DNA from: Papio anubis | Lineage: Eukaryota > Chordata > Mammalia > Primates > Cercopithecidae | Assembly: GCF_008728515.1 (NCBI RefSeq) | Contig: NC_044990.1 | Coordinates: 59,252,879 to 59,316,878, forward strand | Direction: 5' to 3' | DNA length: 64,000 nucleotides | In this document: one piece after another, positions 35,741 to 47,845 of the stretch | Layout of the letters: the number at the start of each line of letters is the position of its first letter | Position numbering within the stretch: the first letter of the stretch is position 1 | Notes under the pieces: generated by a model | What the model saw: only the letters and a program-made list of their open reading frames with translations | Databases searched by the model: none | What the model was told of the DNA's origin: nothing | Made by a program: the position numbers and the translations under genes

Positions 35741-35810
35741 TTAGCCATATGTATATATATGTAGTATTTTGTAGTTGATTTCTTGCACACACTTGATGTT
35801 TGTTGTAGTC

Positions 35811-38485
35811 TGTTCTCATAGACTGTAACTACCTGAGACTACTTGAGACTGGGAAATTTATGAAGAAAAGAGATTTAATTGACTCACAGTGCTGCAGGCT
35901 GTACAGAAGGCATGGTTGGGATGGTCTTAGGAAATGTACAGTAATGGTGGAAGGGTGAAGGGGAAGCAAGCACTTTCTTTGCATAGCAGAGCAGGAGGAA
36001 GAGAGCCAAGGGGAAAGTGCTATGCACTTCTAAACAACCAGATCTCATGAGAACTCACTCACTATTGTGAGAACATCAAGGGGAAAATTTGTCCCCATGA
36101 TGCAATCACCTCCCACAAGGTTCCTTCTCCAATACATGGGAATTACAATTCAACATGAGATTTGTGTGGGGACACAGAGCCAAACCATATCATTCCACCC
36201 TGACCTTTCTAAATCTCACGTCCTTCACACATCTCAGAACACAATCATGACTTCTCAACAGTCCTCCAAAGTCTTAGCTCATTCCAGGAGTAACTGAAAA
36301 ATCCAAGTCCAAAGTCTCATCTGAGACAAGGCAAGTCCCTTCTGTCTGTGAGCCTGTAAAATAAAAACCAAGTTAGATACTTCCAAGATACAATGTGAAT
36401 ACATGTATGTGCTTCTATTTCAAAATGAAAAATTAGCCAAAACAAAGGGGCTGCAGGCCCCATGCAAGTCCAAAACCCAATAGGACAGTCATTAAATCTT
36501 AAAGCTCCAGAATAATCTTCTTTGGCTCTATGTCTCACATCCAGGCCACACTAATGCAAGGTGTGGGTTCCCAAGGCCTTGGGAAGCCCCTCCCCTGTGG
36601 CTCTGCAGGGTACAGCTCCCATGGCTGCTTTCACAGGTTGTCCTTGAGTGCCTGTGGCTTTTCCAGGTGCTTGGTGCAAGCTGTCAGTGGAGCTACCATT
36701 CTGGCATATGGAGGATGGTGGTCCTCTTATGACAGCTCCACTAAGCAGTGCCCCAGTGAGGATGCTGCGTGGGGTCTCCAGTCCCTCATTTCCCCTCTGC
36801 ATTTGCCTTAGTAGAGGTTCTTCATGAGTGCTCTGCCCCTGTAGCAGACTTCTGCCTGGACATTGAGGCATTTTCATGCATCCTCTGAAACCTATGTGCA
36901 GGCTCCCAGGCCTCAATTCTTGTGTCTGTGCACCCACAGGCCCAAGACCATGGGCAAGCCACCAGGGCTTGGGGCTGGAACCCTCTCAAGCATTGGCCCA
37001 AGCTGTACTTTGCTGCCACTCCCCCCTCTTTTTTGTAAGATGGAGTTTCACTCTTGTTGCCCAGGCTGGAGTGCAATGGCACGATCTCAGTTCACTGCAA
37101 CCTCCACCACCTGGGTTCAAGTGATTCTCCCACCTAAGCCTCCTGAGTAGCTAGGATTACAGGCGCCCACCACCACGCCCAGCTAATTTTTTTTTTTTTT
37201 TTTTTTTTTTTTGTATTTTTAGTAGAGATGGGGTGTCACCATGTTGGCCAGGCTGTTCGCAACTCCTGACCTCAGGTGATCCACCTGCTTCGGCCTCCCA
37301 AAGTGCTGGGATTACAGGTGTTGAGCCACCATGCCCAGCCCTACTTTGGCCCCTTTTAGCCATGGCATCTGGAGCTGGAGCAGATAGAACACAGGTACCA
37401 TGTCCCAAGGCTGCATAGAACATAGAACAACAGGACTCTGGGTCTGGCCCATGAAACCATTTTTCCCTCCTACGCTTCCAGGGCTGTGATGAGAGGGGTT
37501 GCTGTAAAGGTCTCTGAAACACCTTGGAGGCATTTTCCCCATTGTCTTGGCTATTAACATTTGTCTCCTCTTTACTCATGAAACTTTCTGCAGCCATGAA
37601 TTCCCACCAGGAAAAGGGTTTTTTTTTCTACCACATGGCCAGGCTGCAAATTTTCTAAACTTTTATGCTCTGCTTTTCTTTTAAACATATGATCCAGTTT
37701 CAGACCATCGCCTTGGGAATGCATATGAGCATACCCTGTTAGAAGCAGCCAGGCTACATCTTGAACACTTTGCTGCTTAGAAATTTCTTCCACCAGATAC
37801 CCTCAATGATCTCACTCAAGTTCAAAGTTCCACAGATCTCTAGAGCAGGGGCAAAATGCCACCAGTCTCTTTGCTAAAGCACAGCAAGAGTGACCTTTAT
37901 ACAAGTTCCCAATAAATTCTTCATCTCCATCTGAGACTACCTTAGTCTGAACTTCATTATTCATATCACTATCAGTATTTTGGTCACAACCATCCAAAAA
38001 GTCTCTAGGAAGTTCCAAACTTTTCCTCATCTTCCTGTCTTCTTGTGATCCCTCCAAATGATTCTAGCCTCTGCTCATTACCGAGTTCTGCTGTTGCTTC
38101 CACATTTTCAGTTATCTTTATAGAAATGCTTCACTTCTCATACCAATTTTCTGTATTAGTCCATTCTCACACTGTTATAAGGAAACACTTGAGACTGAGT
38201 AATTTATAATGAAAAGAGGTTTAATTGTCTCGCTGTTCAGGCTGTACAGGAAGCATGGCTGGGAGGCCTCAGAAAACTTACAATCATAGTGGAAGAGAGT
38301 GAAGGGGGAAGTGATACACACTTTTAATCAACCAGATCTCATGACACCTTGTTCAGTATCACAAGAACAAGAAGCATGATATCCTCCCCTGTGATCCAGT
38401 CACCTCCTACCACATCCCTCCCCCAACATTGGGGATTACAATTCAACATGAGATTTGGGTGGGGACATAAAGCCAAACCATATCA
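35811..38485 (-). mobile_element. Second MaLR (MST/THE1-type) provirus with both LTRs
   Basis: The left LTR is 35811-36192, the internal region 36193-38151 (containing an Alu) and the right LTR 38152-38485. The left edge starts TGTTGTAGTCTGTTCTCA and the right edge ends ACCATATCA. The probable 5-bp target duplication is ATGTT (35806-35810) and GTGTT (38486-38490), with one transition. Without the Alu the internal region is about 1.65 kb, equal to the first provirus. The right LTR is shorter by a deletion around 38300. No coding capacity. Confidence 0.88.
37029..37340 (-). mobile_element. AluS in MaLR internal region, with expanded T-tract
   Basis: An antisense Alu from GATGGAGTTTCACTCTTG to GAGCCACCATGCCCAGCC. 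An unusual T-run of about 26 lies in its middle (about 37187-37212), between GCTAA and GTATTTTTAG, where the Alu normally has six or so. Overlapping open frames on both strands are chance. Confidence 0.92.
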
Positions 38486-38689
38486 GTGTTCAATAGGTAT
38501 TTATTGTTTTATTAACATATCTTTGCTCCTTTACCTACTTTGATAAATAAGTGGTGTCAGACTCTAGTTGCTCAAGAAAAAAATATGCTGCTTGATACTT
38601 ATTTCTGCCATAATTTTATTACCTCTTCATATGTAAATAATCACTAAATCCCATGAATTCTAGCTCTTAAAATATTTATGGAACTTTCT

Positions 38690-39290
38690 TATTCTCTACA
38701 CCCCCACCAGTAGCACCCTCATCTAAGTATCCCTCTTCTCTTTTGTGGACAGTGGCCTCATGAGTGATCTCTCAGTACTTGAGGTCAGACTGATACTTTA
38801 AAAATAAAAATGTGGCGACCTTCCTAGTCCTTTGACATCTCAAATGATTTTCTTCCCTTTTAAAAAAATTCTTCAATACTCACATGGCTTAGACATTCTT
38901 TAAGGTCCTACTTCCGCTTATCATCTCTTAAACCACTCCCCTCTAGGTACTTATTTCCCCCCTCTTATTTTCATATGAGGGTACTCACACATACTCTTCT
39001 TTCTGCCTGTATTCTTCATCTTCCTCTGATTCCCTCTCATGTATAGCTTTTCCTTTAGATAATTTTCAGTGCTACTTTTTTACTCAGTCTTTAAACTAAT
39101 TAAGTCTCATTTTCATTGCATTTTGTCCCTTCTCTTTCTGATATTGATAGCACTTACATTAATTGCTTAATGTGTGCCTTCATATTAGACCATAATCTTT
39201 AAGAATTCAGGAACCACTCTGTTCTGCCCACTGCTATGCCCCTAGGTCTATCATAGAGTAGGTGGATGAGCATGAATTAAATGGTTGTTT
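38690..39290 (+). repeat. L2 LINE 3' end (ancient)
   Basis: The clearest part is 39185-39285, with AGACCATAATCTTTAAGAAT, CTGCCCACTGCTATGCCCCT and GAGTAGGTGGATGAGCATGA. It resembles the L2 3' end. Weaker L2-like text extends left (AAGGTCCTACTTCCGC). The left boundary is a guess. Confidence 0.5.
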
Positions 39291-39370
39291 TCACGGAATG
39301 GTTAAAGTGAAAAGTTACATCGAGGGTTTTAAGAACTATTTGGAAAAGACAAAAGAGCAGCTAATATCAA

Positions 39371-39680
39371 CAACTTTCTTAAGGATACTGGATAACTTTC
39401 TTAAGGATACTGGGCAATGAATGGGATGTTATCTTGAATCGTGTAGGGTTAAAAAAGTTGTTTTTCTTTTAAAGAAAAATGACAGCTTGATCATATATAA
39501 GGAAGAAAAAAATTATCTAATTAACTAGATTGAAATAAAGATTTAAGAAAGAAAAGAGATAATTGAAGTAGTATCTTACTAAGAAAGGCAAAAAGATAAT
39601 AATTTACTGTCATCACTTTCATCATTATCATCATTATTAGAATAAACAGGGTCAGAACAGGGTCATTATTAGAATAAACA
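39371..39680. repeat. Short local direct duplications
   Basis: AACTTTCTTAAGGATACTGG occurs twice back to back near 39371-39415, and TCATTATTAGAATAAACAG occurs twice near 39630-39680. Both look like recent slippage-type duplications in otherwise unique DNA. Confidence 0.8.
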
Positions 39681-39744
39681 GAATGAAGTCTTTGGGTTTC
39701 CAAATAATAATAGCAATAGTTTGTTAAATGTATATTATCTGACA

Positions 39745-39905
39745 AAAACTTGCTAATTATTCTTTACTACTCTATGAAGTAGAAATTTTTACCTCCATTT
39801 TAGCGATGACGGCATTGAGACTGCAAAACGAGGAAATTTGTCAAGGTCATGCTGTGTCAACACAAATTATCTAAACTTGGTTGTCCTGACTCCAAATCCA
39901 AAGCA
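39745..39905 (-). repeat. MIR SINE
   Basis: CTCTATGAAGTAGAAATTTT, TTAGCGATGACGGCATTGAG and AATTTGTCAAGGTCATGCTG follow the reverse-complement MIR core in order. Confidence 0.7.
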
Positions 39906-39906
39906 T

Positions 39907-40030
39907 CAGAGCAAGATGCTGTTTCTCTGGGGGAAAAAAAACAATTCTTCAAAAGCAAAGAAAGAGAAATGCAGTTTTTTTATTCTTTTGAGTCAGAGAG
40001 GAGGACAATTGTGTAAACTTAGGTTGGGAT
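39907..40030 (+). repeat. Direct repeat, copy 1
   Basis: Pairs with 40521-40675. Shared blocks are AGAGCAAGATG(C/T)TGTTT, AAAAGCAAAGAA, TCTTTTGAGTC, GAGAGGAGGACAATT and TGTAAACTTAG, ending in TTGGGAT. The repeat family is not recognised. Confidence 0.85.
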
Positions 40031-40520
40031 GGTTTTAATTTTCTCAGTAGGAGGTGAGGTTATGTGCTAAGAGGGAGGAAGGAGGGCTGGTATTAGGGAC
40101 TTGAGCACAACGGAAACATTTGGAACAGCTGCAGGGAGGAATGCAATGGTTAGTCAACAAGTGATAAATAAAAGAATTGCTGAGATACAATGAGGGTCCA
40201 GCTGAGGTCAGTTGAATCACTCACTATTGTTTAGTAATTTGATTCAGTTTGTGAATATGGGGAGAGGAATTGGGCAACCGGAGTTATTGAAATGTGAGGA
40301 TTGGTAAGGTGGAAATCACAGAGGAACAGAGAGGAAGGAGGGAGACTTCGTGGCTTGCAAGTGCATTAGTGACCTGATTAATTTTGTGAGTCTTGGCAGA
40401 GGGAAGAGGAAGGGTGTGGTTCAGAGTTGAGAAGAGCACATTAGTAAACTACTGGAGATTATGATAGAATTGATAGATCACAAAGAAAGGAAGACATGGA
40501 AGAGGTAGCTAAACCTCAAC

Positions 40521-40675
40521 CAGAGCAAGATGTTGTTTCCCTAAAAAAAAACGAAAACAAACAAACAAAAAAAACTCTTCAGGACAATGCAAAAGCAAAG
40601 AAGGAGAAATACACAGGTTTTTTTTTTTTCTTTTGAGTCGGAGAGGAGGACAATTTTGTAAACTTAGATTGGGAT
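40521..40675 (+). repeat. Direct repeat, copy 2
   Basis: The second copy of 39907-40030, about 614 bp away. It differs mainly by A-rich expansions (AAACAAACAAACAAAA and a T12 run). Similarity stops at GGGAT in both copies. Confidence 0.85.
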
Positions 40676-40684
40676 ACTATATAT

Positions 40685-40800
40685 AATTCTCATAAGATAT
40701 CATGAGTTTGGTATTTTTATTTCCATTTTATATGTGAGGAAACTAAAAGTTAGGTAAATTTAATACCTAGCAGAGAATTTTAATCCTCCTGGTTGTGAAA
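40685..40800 (-). repeat. MIR SINE fragment
   Basis: TTTCCATTTTATATGTGAGG and AAACTAAAAGTTAGGTAAAT resemble the reverse MIR core. It is short and diverged. Confidence 0.5.
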
Positions 40801-42106
40801 GAGAAAAGATTCAGGGACAGACAGTTGGGTAGCAGGGACTATACTCACATCCAATGAGCCTATTGACTTTGATGAGGACCAAAGAACCCTTTTGTAACAT
40901 GTGTTTAAGTGGTTTATGTGGTTAAATTACTTTATTTAAGATCCATTAGTAAAAAAAAATACATATTTTCTTATATGTAATTCTTATGAAATCCAAGTGT
41001 ACTACTTCACACATTTCAGGTCATGCAAGCTTTCTCGGGAAGGTACACACCTGTTAATTGTTACTAACACCCTCAGACATATTTTATTGGTTAGGCTATA
41101 GTGCTGTTGATTTTCAGTTCTTGCAGCTGGATGAAGCTGCACATTTTTGAATGCCTGAAATTTGACCTAAATGGTGTTGACATTACAGTGACTGTGAGTG
41201 ATGGAAAAGGAAACAAAAAATCTTGGATTTTTTTCCTCTACAGAGACCTCTTCTCCTCAAATTAATAACAACAACAGACTTAGAAAATATCTCTTGAATT
41301 GCAGACTGCAGCCAGCAGTACAGCTGCATAGTTATGAGAGGCTCATGGGGACTCCTGCCTTTCAGGCTAAATCCTTCCACTCATAAAAGTACCCCTGTTG
41401 TTTTGTTATAGTGTCCTCTATGCTTGTTATTTTATTTTTTATAAAAGTTAAGTGTTGTGTAGAATATCTCCAATGCCTAACATAGTTAACTTTAGGAATC
41501 TAAATTTATTTTGCTGTGATTTAAAAGGAACAGAAATGGGAAAATATAATTGAACTCAATAAGTATCTATTGACAAATACATTAATAAGTAAAGCATTAG
41601 GTTTCTAGAAAGATTCCATAGGGATTGAAGCATAATCTCTCTTCTCAGAAATGGTGTGGTTTAGGGATATATATAGGCATTTAGAGCAATGAGTATAATG
41701 TGAATCATGAGGCTGCTTTTTGTGAAAAGCTTTTGAGAAAAGTTTTAGTAATATAAAGAAAGGAGAGATGGTTTGTGATTGTCATTGAACTTATTATTGA
41801 TACATAAGATAAGATTTTGATAGGTAGGTATAAGAATAAAAAGCAATCCAGATAGACAGCATCTCAGTATCATAGGCAGCAAAAAAGTGAAGAGAATTTT
41901 CATGAAGTAATTGAGACTGCTCTGAGTAGTAGCTCATGTCATATTCAAAGAAACGTGAATTGAGGGAAAAAAGTTGCAGGAAACCAAAGAATGGTCAATT
42001 GAGGCCACGTTAGACATCTCTGTAATACATAGTTAAGAAGCAGGAACAGCATTCTGCAGTCAATGATGGACAGTGAGAGATTTATGAGCAAGTCATGTAA
42101 CACAGT
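40801..42106. other. Single-copy sequence, nothing recognised
   Basis: No repeat or gene supported. Two antiparallel 60-codon frames near 41183-41386 are mutual shadows without other support. Confidence 0.55.
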
Positions 42107-42123
42107 ATATTTCTTTATTTTTA

Positions 42124-42426
42124 TTTTTTTTTATTTATGTATTTTGAGACGGAGTCTCGTTCGGTTGCCCAGGGTGGAGTGTAGTGGGGCGATCTCGGCT
42201 CACTGAAAGCTCCGCCTCCCGGGTTCACGCCATTCTCCTGCTTCAGCCTCCCAGGTAGCTGGGACTACAGGCGTCTGCCAACAGGCCCAGCTAATTTTTT
42301 GTATTTTTAGTAGAGACGGGGTTTCACCGTGTTAGCCAGGATGGTCTCGATCTCCTGACCTCGTGATCCGCCCACCTTGGCCTCCCAAAGTGCTGGAATT
42401 ACAGGCGTCAGCCACTGCACCTGGCC
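42124..42426 (-). mobile_element. AluY with perfect target duplication
   Basis: An antisense AluY (GAGACGGAGTCTCGTTC through GCCACTGCACCTGGCC) with an indel-free body. The target duplication ATATTTCTTTATTTTTA is at 42107-42123 and 42427-42443. It inserted at the tail of the adjacent LINE-1. Confidence 0.93.
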
Positions 42427-43000
42427 ATATTTCTTTATTTTTAAAGCTCTTTATTGAATCATGATTGATACATAAAATGCTGTCGATATTTCATATATAC
42501 AACTTGGTATGTTTCGAAATAAGTAAGCACCTGTGAAACACAGCCACAATCAATGTAATAAATGTACCCATTACCTCCAAAAGCTTCCTTTCTCCTGCCT
42601 CAGCCTCCTGAGTAGCTGGGACTACAGGCGCCCGCCACCACGCCCGGCTAGTTTTTTGTATTTTTTAAGTAGAGACGGGGTTTCACCATGTTAGCCAGGA
42701 TGGTCTCGATCTCCTTATCCTCTTCGTAAATGTTAAATATGCAGTACTTAAGACAGAGGTTAATCATAGGTCCTACATTGTACAGTATATCTTCCTAACT
42801 TACTCGCTTATCTGAAACGTTATAACCTTTGATCAACACCTTCTCATTTCCACCTACCTCAGCGCCTGGCAACCACCATTCTACTCTCTGCTTCTGAGTC
42901 TGGCTATTTTAAAATTCCACATATGACTGAGATAATGCAGAATTTGTCTTTCTTTTCCTGGCATAATGTCCACTAGGTCCATCTCTGTTGAATAATTGAT
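42427..43000 (-). mobile_element. Old LINE-1 3' end (L1M)
   Basis: AAAGCTCTTTATTGAATCAT, TGCAGTACTTAAGACAGAGG, CTGGCAACCACCATTCTACT and GGCATAATGTCCACTAGGTC follow the L1M 3'UTR into the ORF2 C-terminus. An Alu scrap is embedded at 42590-42715. Confidence 0.8.
42590..42715 (-). mobile_element. Internal AluYR-like fragment without tail
   Basis: About 126 bp from the middle of an Alu (TCTCCTGCCTCAGCCTCC to GGTCTCGATCTCCT). It lacks both Alu ends, the A-tail and target duplications. GGCTAGTTTTTTGTATTTTT is the variant I associate with Old World monkey AluYR. The low divergence implies recent acquisition by repair or gene conversion rather than retroposition. Confidence 0.85.
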
Positions 43001-44870
43001 CCTATTTAATGAAAAAGATTCTGAGTTAAGGAAAAAGAAGAGAGGTGATCTAGTCACCTTGTCACTTCTCCTTCTGTCAATAAAACAGACCTGGTACCTG
43101 ACTTTCCCACTAGCAGCAACACAAAAGCTGGTGTGTTGGTGTGTGTGTGTGTGTGTGTGTGTGTTCATCGAACACTGATGGGACAAGACCGAACTAATCC
43201 CACAGAGAATAAAAATGAAATGAAGAATATCTAGAAGCTATAAAACCATCCAAGGTTGCTTTTGCCTTCATAGTACTGAAAAACAAAAAAAGCCTAAATA
43301 ACTTGAATTTCTGCTCTAACAGGTGTTTGGGAATGAGAGTTAAGGAGATACAGTCTATGAAGGTTGAGGAGACCAAATAAGAGACTCCTCGTATAAAGCT
43401 AGAAAAGTGATTTTTATTGGCATGATGAAGATAAAAGAGAATAAAACTAAGGAGAAAGTTACAGCAAAATCAAACAAATAATAAAATAGCTAAAACCTCT
43501 GTTAAACTTGGCATTTGGAGGAAAGAAAAACAGTCAGCCCTCACTTCATGTTGTGTTCATACAGCTATCTCTGTGGTAAGAAAAACTTAGTAATTCAAGA
43601 GATTTTAGGTTGGTGGTTTCTTCTTGCAACAAGTGGTCCCAACTTTAAGAAAATAATTCTAACATCTAAAAAAAATTTAAATAATTTTACTCCCAAATCA
43701 AGCATAACTTTGATAAAAATGACTAGAGCAGATTAAGAAAAACACATCCCTTTAGGCCAAATAATATCAAAGAAAATTGGCACTGTCTAAAAAAATAATG
43801 ATTCAGAATGAACCAATTGCATTTACCCCAGAAATGAAAGCATGAATTAATGCAGGAGATACTTTGTTATTACAAAGGTTGGGTATTCACTGATTTATGT
43901 ATGTATGCATTCCTTCATATCAGTGTCTGTATCCATAGAGATATTATATAGACATTGAGTACCTATTATCTTTAAGATTCTGTGTGAAATATTTTATCAT
44001 ACATAAAAATGGGTGATTGGACTCTATACTAAAAGATATTATATAATCTAGTAGCAGGGAAAAAATTGATTAGTGTAACTCAACATGCATGTTAGGAGTA
44101 TTTATTGTTTCCTGACACTTAATTTCTCCTTATTCCATATATATACATTTTATATATGTATATATATGCAATTTCTATCTAAACATAGGCATTCCAAGAA
44201 ATATATATTTTTAAATGTGGGCATGTGCTTTTCAAGAATAGTACACTACATTCTCCAGACTTGTTTGCAAATACATGCTGCCGTGGGGCTAAATTCTGGC
44301 CAAAAGGCTGTGAAACAGAATGATGTATATAATATCAGTTTTCTTAAATGATAAGCAGCTTACCTGATTTCATTCTGTTTTCAATTTATGCTTACAGAAA
44401 TGTTGAAATTATGTATAATACCCTTAGAAACAATATAAATATAAAGCCACAACAACGCAGAAGGAGTGTGGAGCACATTCTGTACAAAACTTGCACTCTT
44501 CATACCTGGCCTGTTAAATAAAAGTAAACTTTGATCTTGAACCTGTTCTTACTTAAGACTATTTTATGGTTGCTGAATCTATATCCTAATATACTATATT
44601 AGTTTAATAAGTAAAATCTATATAATAATTTCAGTAGATAAAGTATTTAGAATGTTTCACTAAAAGATTATCAAATTGGGAATGGAAGAAAATTTTATAT
44701 CCCAGTAAAAGGCATAAAAGCATCTGCAGCATCCATGATCATATTATAATTAAGATGAAATAATATTAGCATCCTCATTAAGAATTTGATGGATTAAAGA
44801 TCATCATAAATTGTTAGTCACCCTTTCTATTAAGAGCTGGTTCTTTCTTCTTTCCTTCAATCTCATTAGG
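43001..44870. other. Single-copy sequence with a TG microsatellite
   Basis: No supported gene. AT-rich alternating sequence lies around 44138-44170. A (TG)n tract is listed separately. Confidence 0.55.
43138..43164 (+). repeat. (TG)n microsatellite
   Basis: About 13 uninterrupted GT/TG units after a short imperfect start. Length polymorphism is likely. Confidence 0.9.
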
Positions 44871-45215
44871 CTCTGTGAAGAATATGCCAGAAGTGATGCT
44901 GCACCAGTTTCTGAGCCTAGGCCTTAAGAAATTAGCAGCTTCCACTTCCTATTTCTTGCAGTACTTTCTCTCGGAGCCCTGGTCATCAGATAAAAAGTTT
45001 AAGGATACTGAAGACAGCTTACTGCGTAAACCATGTGTAGGTACTCACATTGAGTCTCAGATAAGCCCAGCTGTTCATTCATTGCTGGCAAAACTCCAGG
45101 CATGTGAAGGAAGCCATTATGGACATTCCAGACTAGCCCATCTAATAGCTGAATATTAACGAGTGGCCACAAATGCAGATACATAGAGCCAAGAATCACA
45201 CAGTCAAGTCCTCAA
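44871..45215 (+). mobile_element. Probable MaLR/ERVL LTR remnant (MLT1-like)
   Basis: CTTAAGAAATTAGCAGCTTC, CATGTGTAGGTACTCACATT, AGCCCAGCTGTTCATTC and GGCATGTGAAGGAAGCC follow the order of an LTR family I know from mammalian genomes but cannot name with certainty. The 94-codon frame at 44875-45159 lies inside it and is therefore not accepted as a gene. Confidence 0.45.
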
Positions 45216-45264
45216 TATACTCTTAAGAAGAATAGAAAAAAAGTGCCTTTACTTGCCAAATAAT

Positions 45265-47845
45265 TCTTTTTAAAAAAATTCACAGATTTTATTAGTTGTC
45301 ACAGTTTTAGATTCATGGGAAAATGGAGCAGATAGTATGAAGAGTTCCCATATATTTCCTTTTCCGTATGCTTATGTAGCACATTTGTTGTAATTAATGA
45401 ATCCATTATTAACTAGAATTCTTTGTGTTGTATAGTTAAATGGATTTTGACATGTACATAATGCCATGTATTCACAATGAAAGTATCATATAGAATAGTT
45501 TTACTGTCCTACAAATTCCTTCAGTTTCCACTCCCCTCCCCACAACCCTCACCAGCCCCACTAATCTTTTTGCTACCTCTACAGTTTTTGCCTTTTCCAG
45601 AGTGTCATAACATTGGAGAAATGCAGTATATAGTATTTTCAGATTGGCTTCTTTTACTTAGCAATATACATTTAAGTTTTCTCCATGTGTCTTCCTGGGT
45701 TGAAAGCTCATTGATATGGTTTGGCTGTGTCCCCACCCAAAATTAAACTTGAATTGTATCTCCCAGAATTCCCACATGTTGTGGAAGGGGCCCAGGGGAA
45801 GGTAATTGTATCATGGTGACTGGTCTTTCCCATGCTATTCTCATGATAGTTAATAAGTCTCATGAGATCTGATGGGTTTATCAGAGGTTTCCACTTTTGT
45901 TTCATCCTCATTTTTTCTTGCTACTGCCATGTAAGAAGTGTTTTTTGCCTCCCACCATGATTCTGAGGCCTCCCCAGCCATGCAGAACTGTAAATCCAAT
46001 TAAACCGCTTCTTTTTCCCACTCACGGGTATGCCTTTATCTTCAGCGTGAAAATGGACTAATACACTCATATGTTTTAATCACTGAATAAAATTTTCCAT
46101 TTTATGAATGTACCACAGTTCATTTTATGAAAAATACATTCCATTTTATGAATGTACCACAGTTCAGCCATTCACTTATTGAAGGACATCTTGTTTGCTT
46201 CCAGATTATGGTGCTTCAGAATAAAGCTACTACAAATTGTGTGAAGGTTTTTGTGAGAACCTAAGTTTTCAACTCAATTAGGTAAATACCTAGGGCATAA
46301 TTATTTAATCCTATACTTTAACTATGCTTAGTTACGGAAGAAACTGCCAAAGAGTCTTGCAAAGAAACTGAACCATTTTGAATTCTCACCAACAATGAAA
46401 AATAGTTCTGGTTGCTCTGCATCTTCACTAAAATTTGACATTGTTACTTTAATTTTTTGCCATTTTAATACACGTGTAGTAGTATTTCATTGTTTGAATG
46501 TACGATTTCCCAATGACATGATGTTGAGCATCTTTTCATGTTTGCTACATACCTAACTTCCTTTGTGAGGTGTTTGTTTGGATCTTTTCCCCATATTTAG
46601 TTTGAACTTTTTGTTTTCTTACCATTAAGTTGTGAGAATTATTTGTATACTTGGATGCAAGCCCTTTATTAGATTAGTGTCATAAATAATATTTCAAATT
46701 CTGCAGCTTGCTTTTTAATTCTCCTAACAGCATTTTTTCAGAGAAAAAAGCAATAAAGTTCAAATTGTCAATTTATATTTGTCTATGGTCCATTTTGAAT
46801 CTTTCTTGTTGGAAAGTATAAAAACTAAATCTAAATTCTTTTTTTTTTTTCTTTTTTGTCAGTAGATGTCCAATTGTTCCAACATCGTGTGTTGAACATA
46901 CAATTCGTTCTTCATTGGATTTGTGTCTTGGTCAACAATCAGTTGAGTATATTTGTGTGGGTCTATTTCTGGGTTCTGTATTCTGTTCCACTAATCCACT
47001 TATATATTTATTAGCCAATATCATGCTATTTTGACTATTATAGCTTTATACTAAGTCTTGAAGTTGGTTAGTTCAGTCCTCTGACACTGTTCATCAGTAT
47101 TATGTTGACTGTTCTACTTCTTCTGCCTTTCCATATAAACTTTAGTGCAGCTTGTCAGTATCCACAAAGTACCTTGCTAGAAATTTGAATGGGATGGCCT
47201 TGACTCTACAGATCATTTGGGAAAAACTGACATCATAACAGTATCAGGTCTTGGTATCCACAAGTATGTACTATCTCTCTATTTATTTAGATTCTTCATT
47301 TCTTTGATCAATTTTGTAGTTTCTTCAAAAAGATCCTGAACATATTTGTAAGATTTATTCCCAAATATATCTTTTGTGTGTGTGTGTTTGTGTGCTAATG
47401 AAAATGGTGTTTTATTTTTAATTTAAACTCCAATTGTTCACTGCTTGGTATATAGACAATCGATTGACTTTTATATAATAACCATGGATCCTGTGACTGT
47501 GCTATATGTGTTTATTAATTCCAGATTGATTCTTTGGGATTTTCTGTATGGAAAATCATGTTATTTGTGAACAAAGGCAGTTTTTCTCTTATTTCATTAT
47601 CTGTATATCTTTATTTCTATTTTTTATATTAGTGCACTGGCTAGGACCTCTGGTACAATATTGAAAATAAATGGTGAGGAGACAGTCTTTCTTGATCTCC
47701 AATTTAGGGTAAAAGCATCTAATTTCTTGCTGTTATGTGTGATGTTTGGTGTAGGATTTTTGTAGGGGTTTTTTTTTGGTTTGTTTGTTTTACTTTAAGA
47801 AAATTCTCCTCTATTTGTAGTTTGCTGAGAGTTTTTCCCCATCTT
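45265..47845 (-). mobile_element. Old LINE-1 (L1M), 3'UTR and ORF2, interrupted by THE1
   Basis: 3'UTR-type text (CAGTTTTAGATTCATGGGA, GACATGTACATAATGCC) leads into the ORF2 C-terminus from about 46090 and on to the RT region near 47650. THE1 lies at 45712-46065. A 44-bp-period duplication (TTCCATTTTATGAATGTACC at 46095 and 46139) is internal. It ends where another LINE-1 3' end starts (about 47846). Confidence 0.82.
45712..46065 (+). mobile_element. THE1 solo LTR (MaLR)
   Basis: A 354-bp LTR starting TGATATGGTTTGGCTGTGTC and ending GGACTAATACA, with TCTCATGAGATCTGATGG and GCCTCCCCAGCCATG inside. The perfect 5-bp target duplication CTCAT is at 45707-45711 and 46066-46070. It carries the usual promoter and poly(A) region of a THE1 LTR. 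No internal region remains. Confidence 0.95.

Noticed and set aside
37157..37597. 146-codon minus-strand frame
   Set aside because: It is composed of MaLR internal sequence plus an Alu and its T-tract.
44875..45159. 94-codon plus-strand frame that looked like a possible exon
   Set aside because: The nucleotide sequence follows an LTR-like consensus, and the frame is interrupted in the family. I keep only the LTR-like call.
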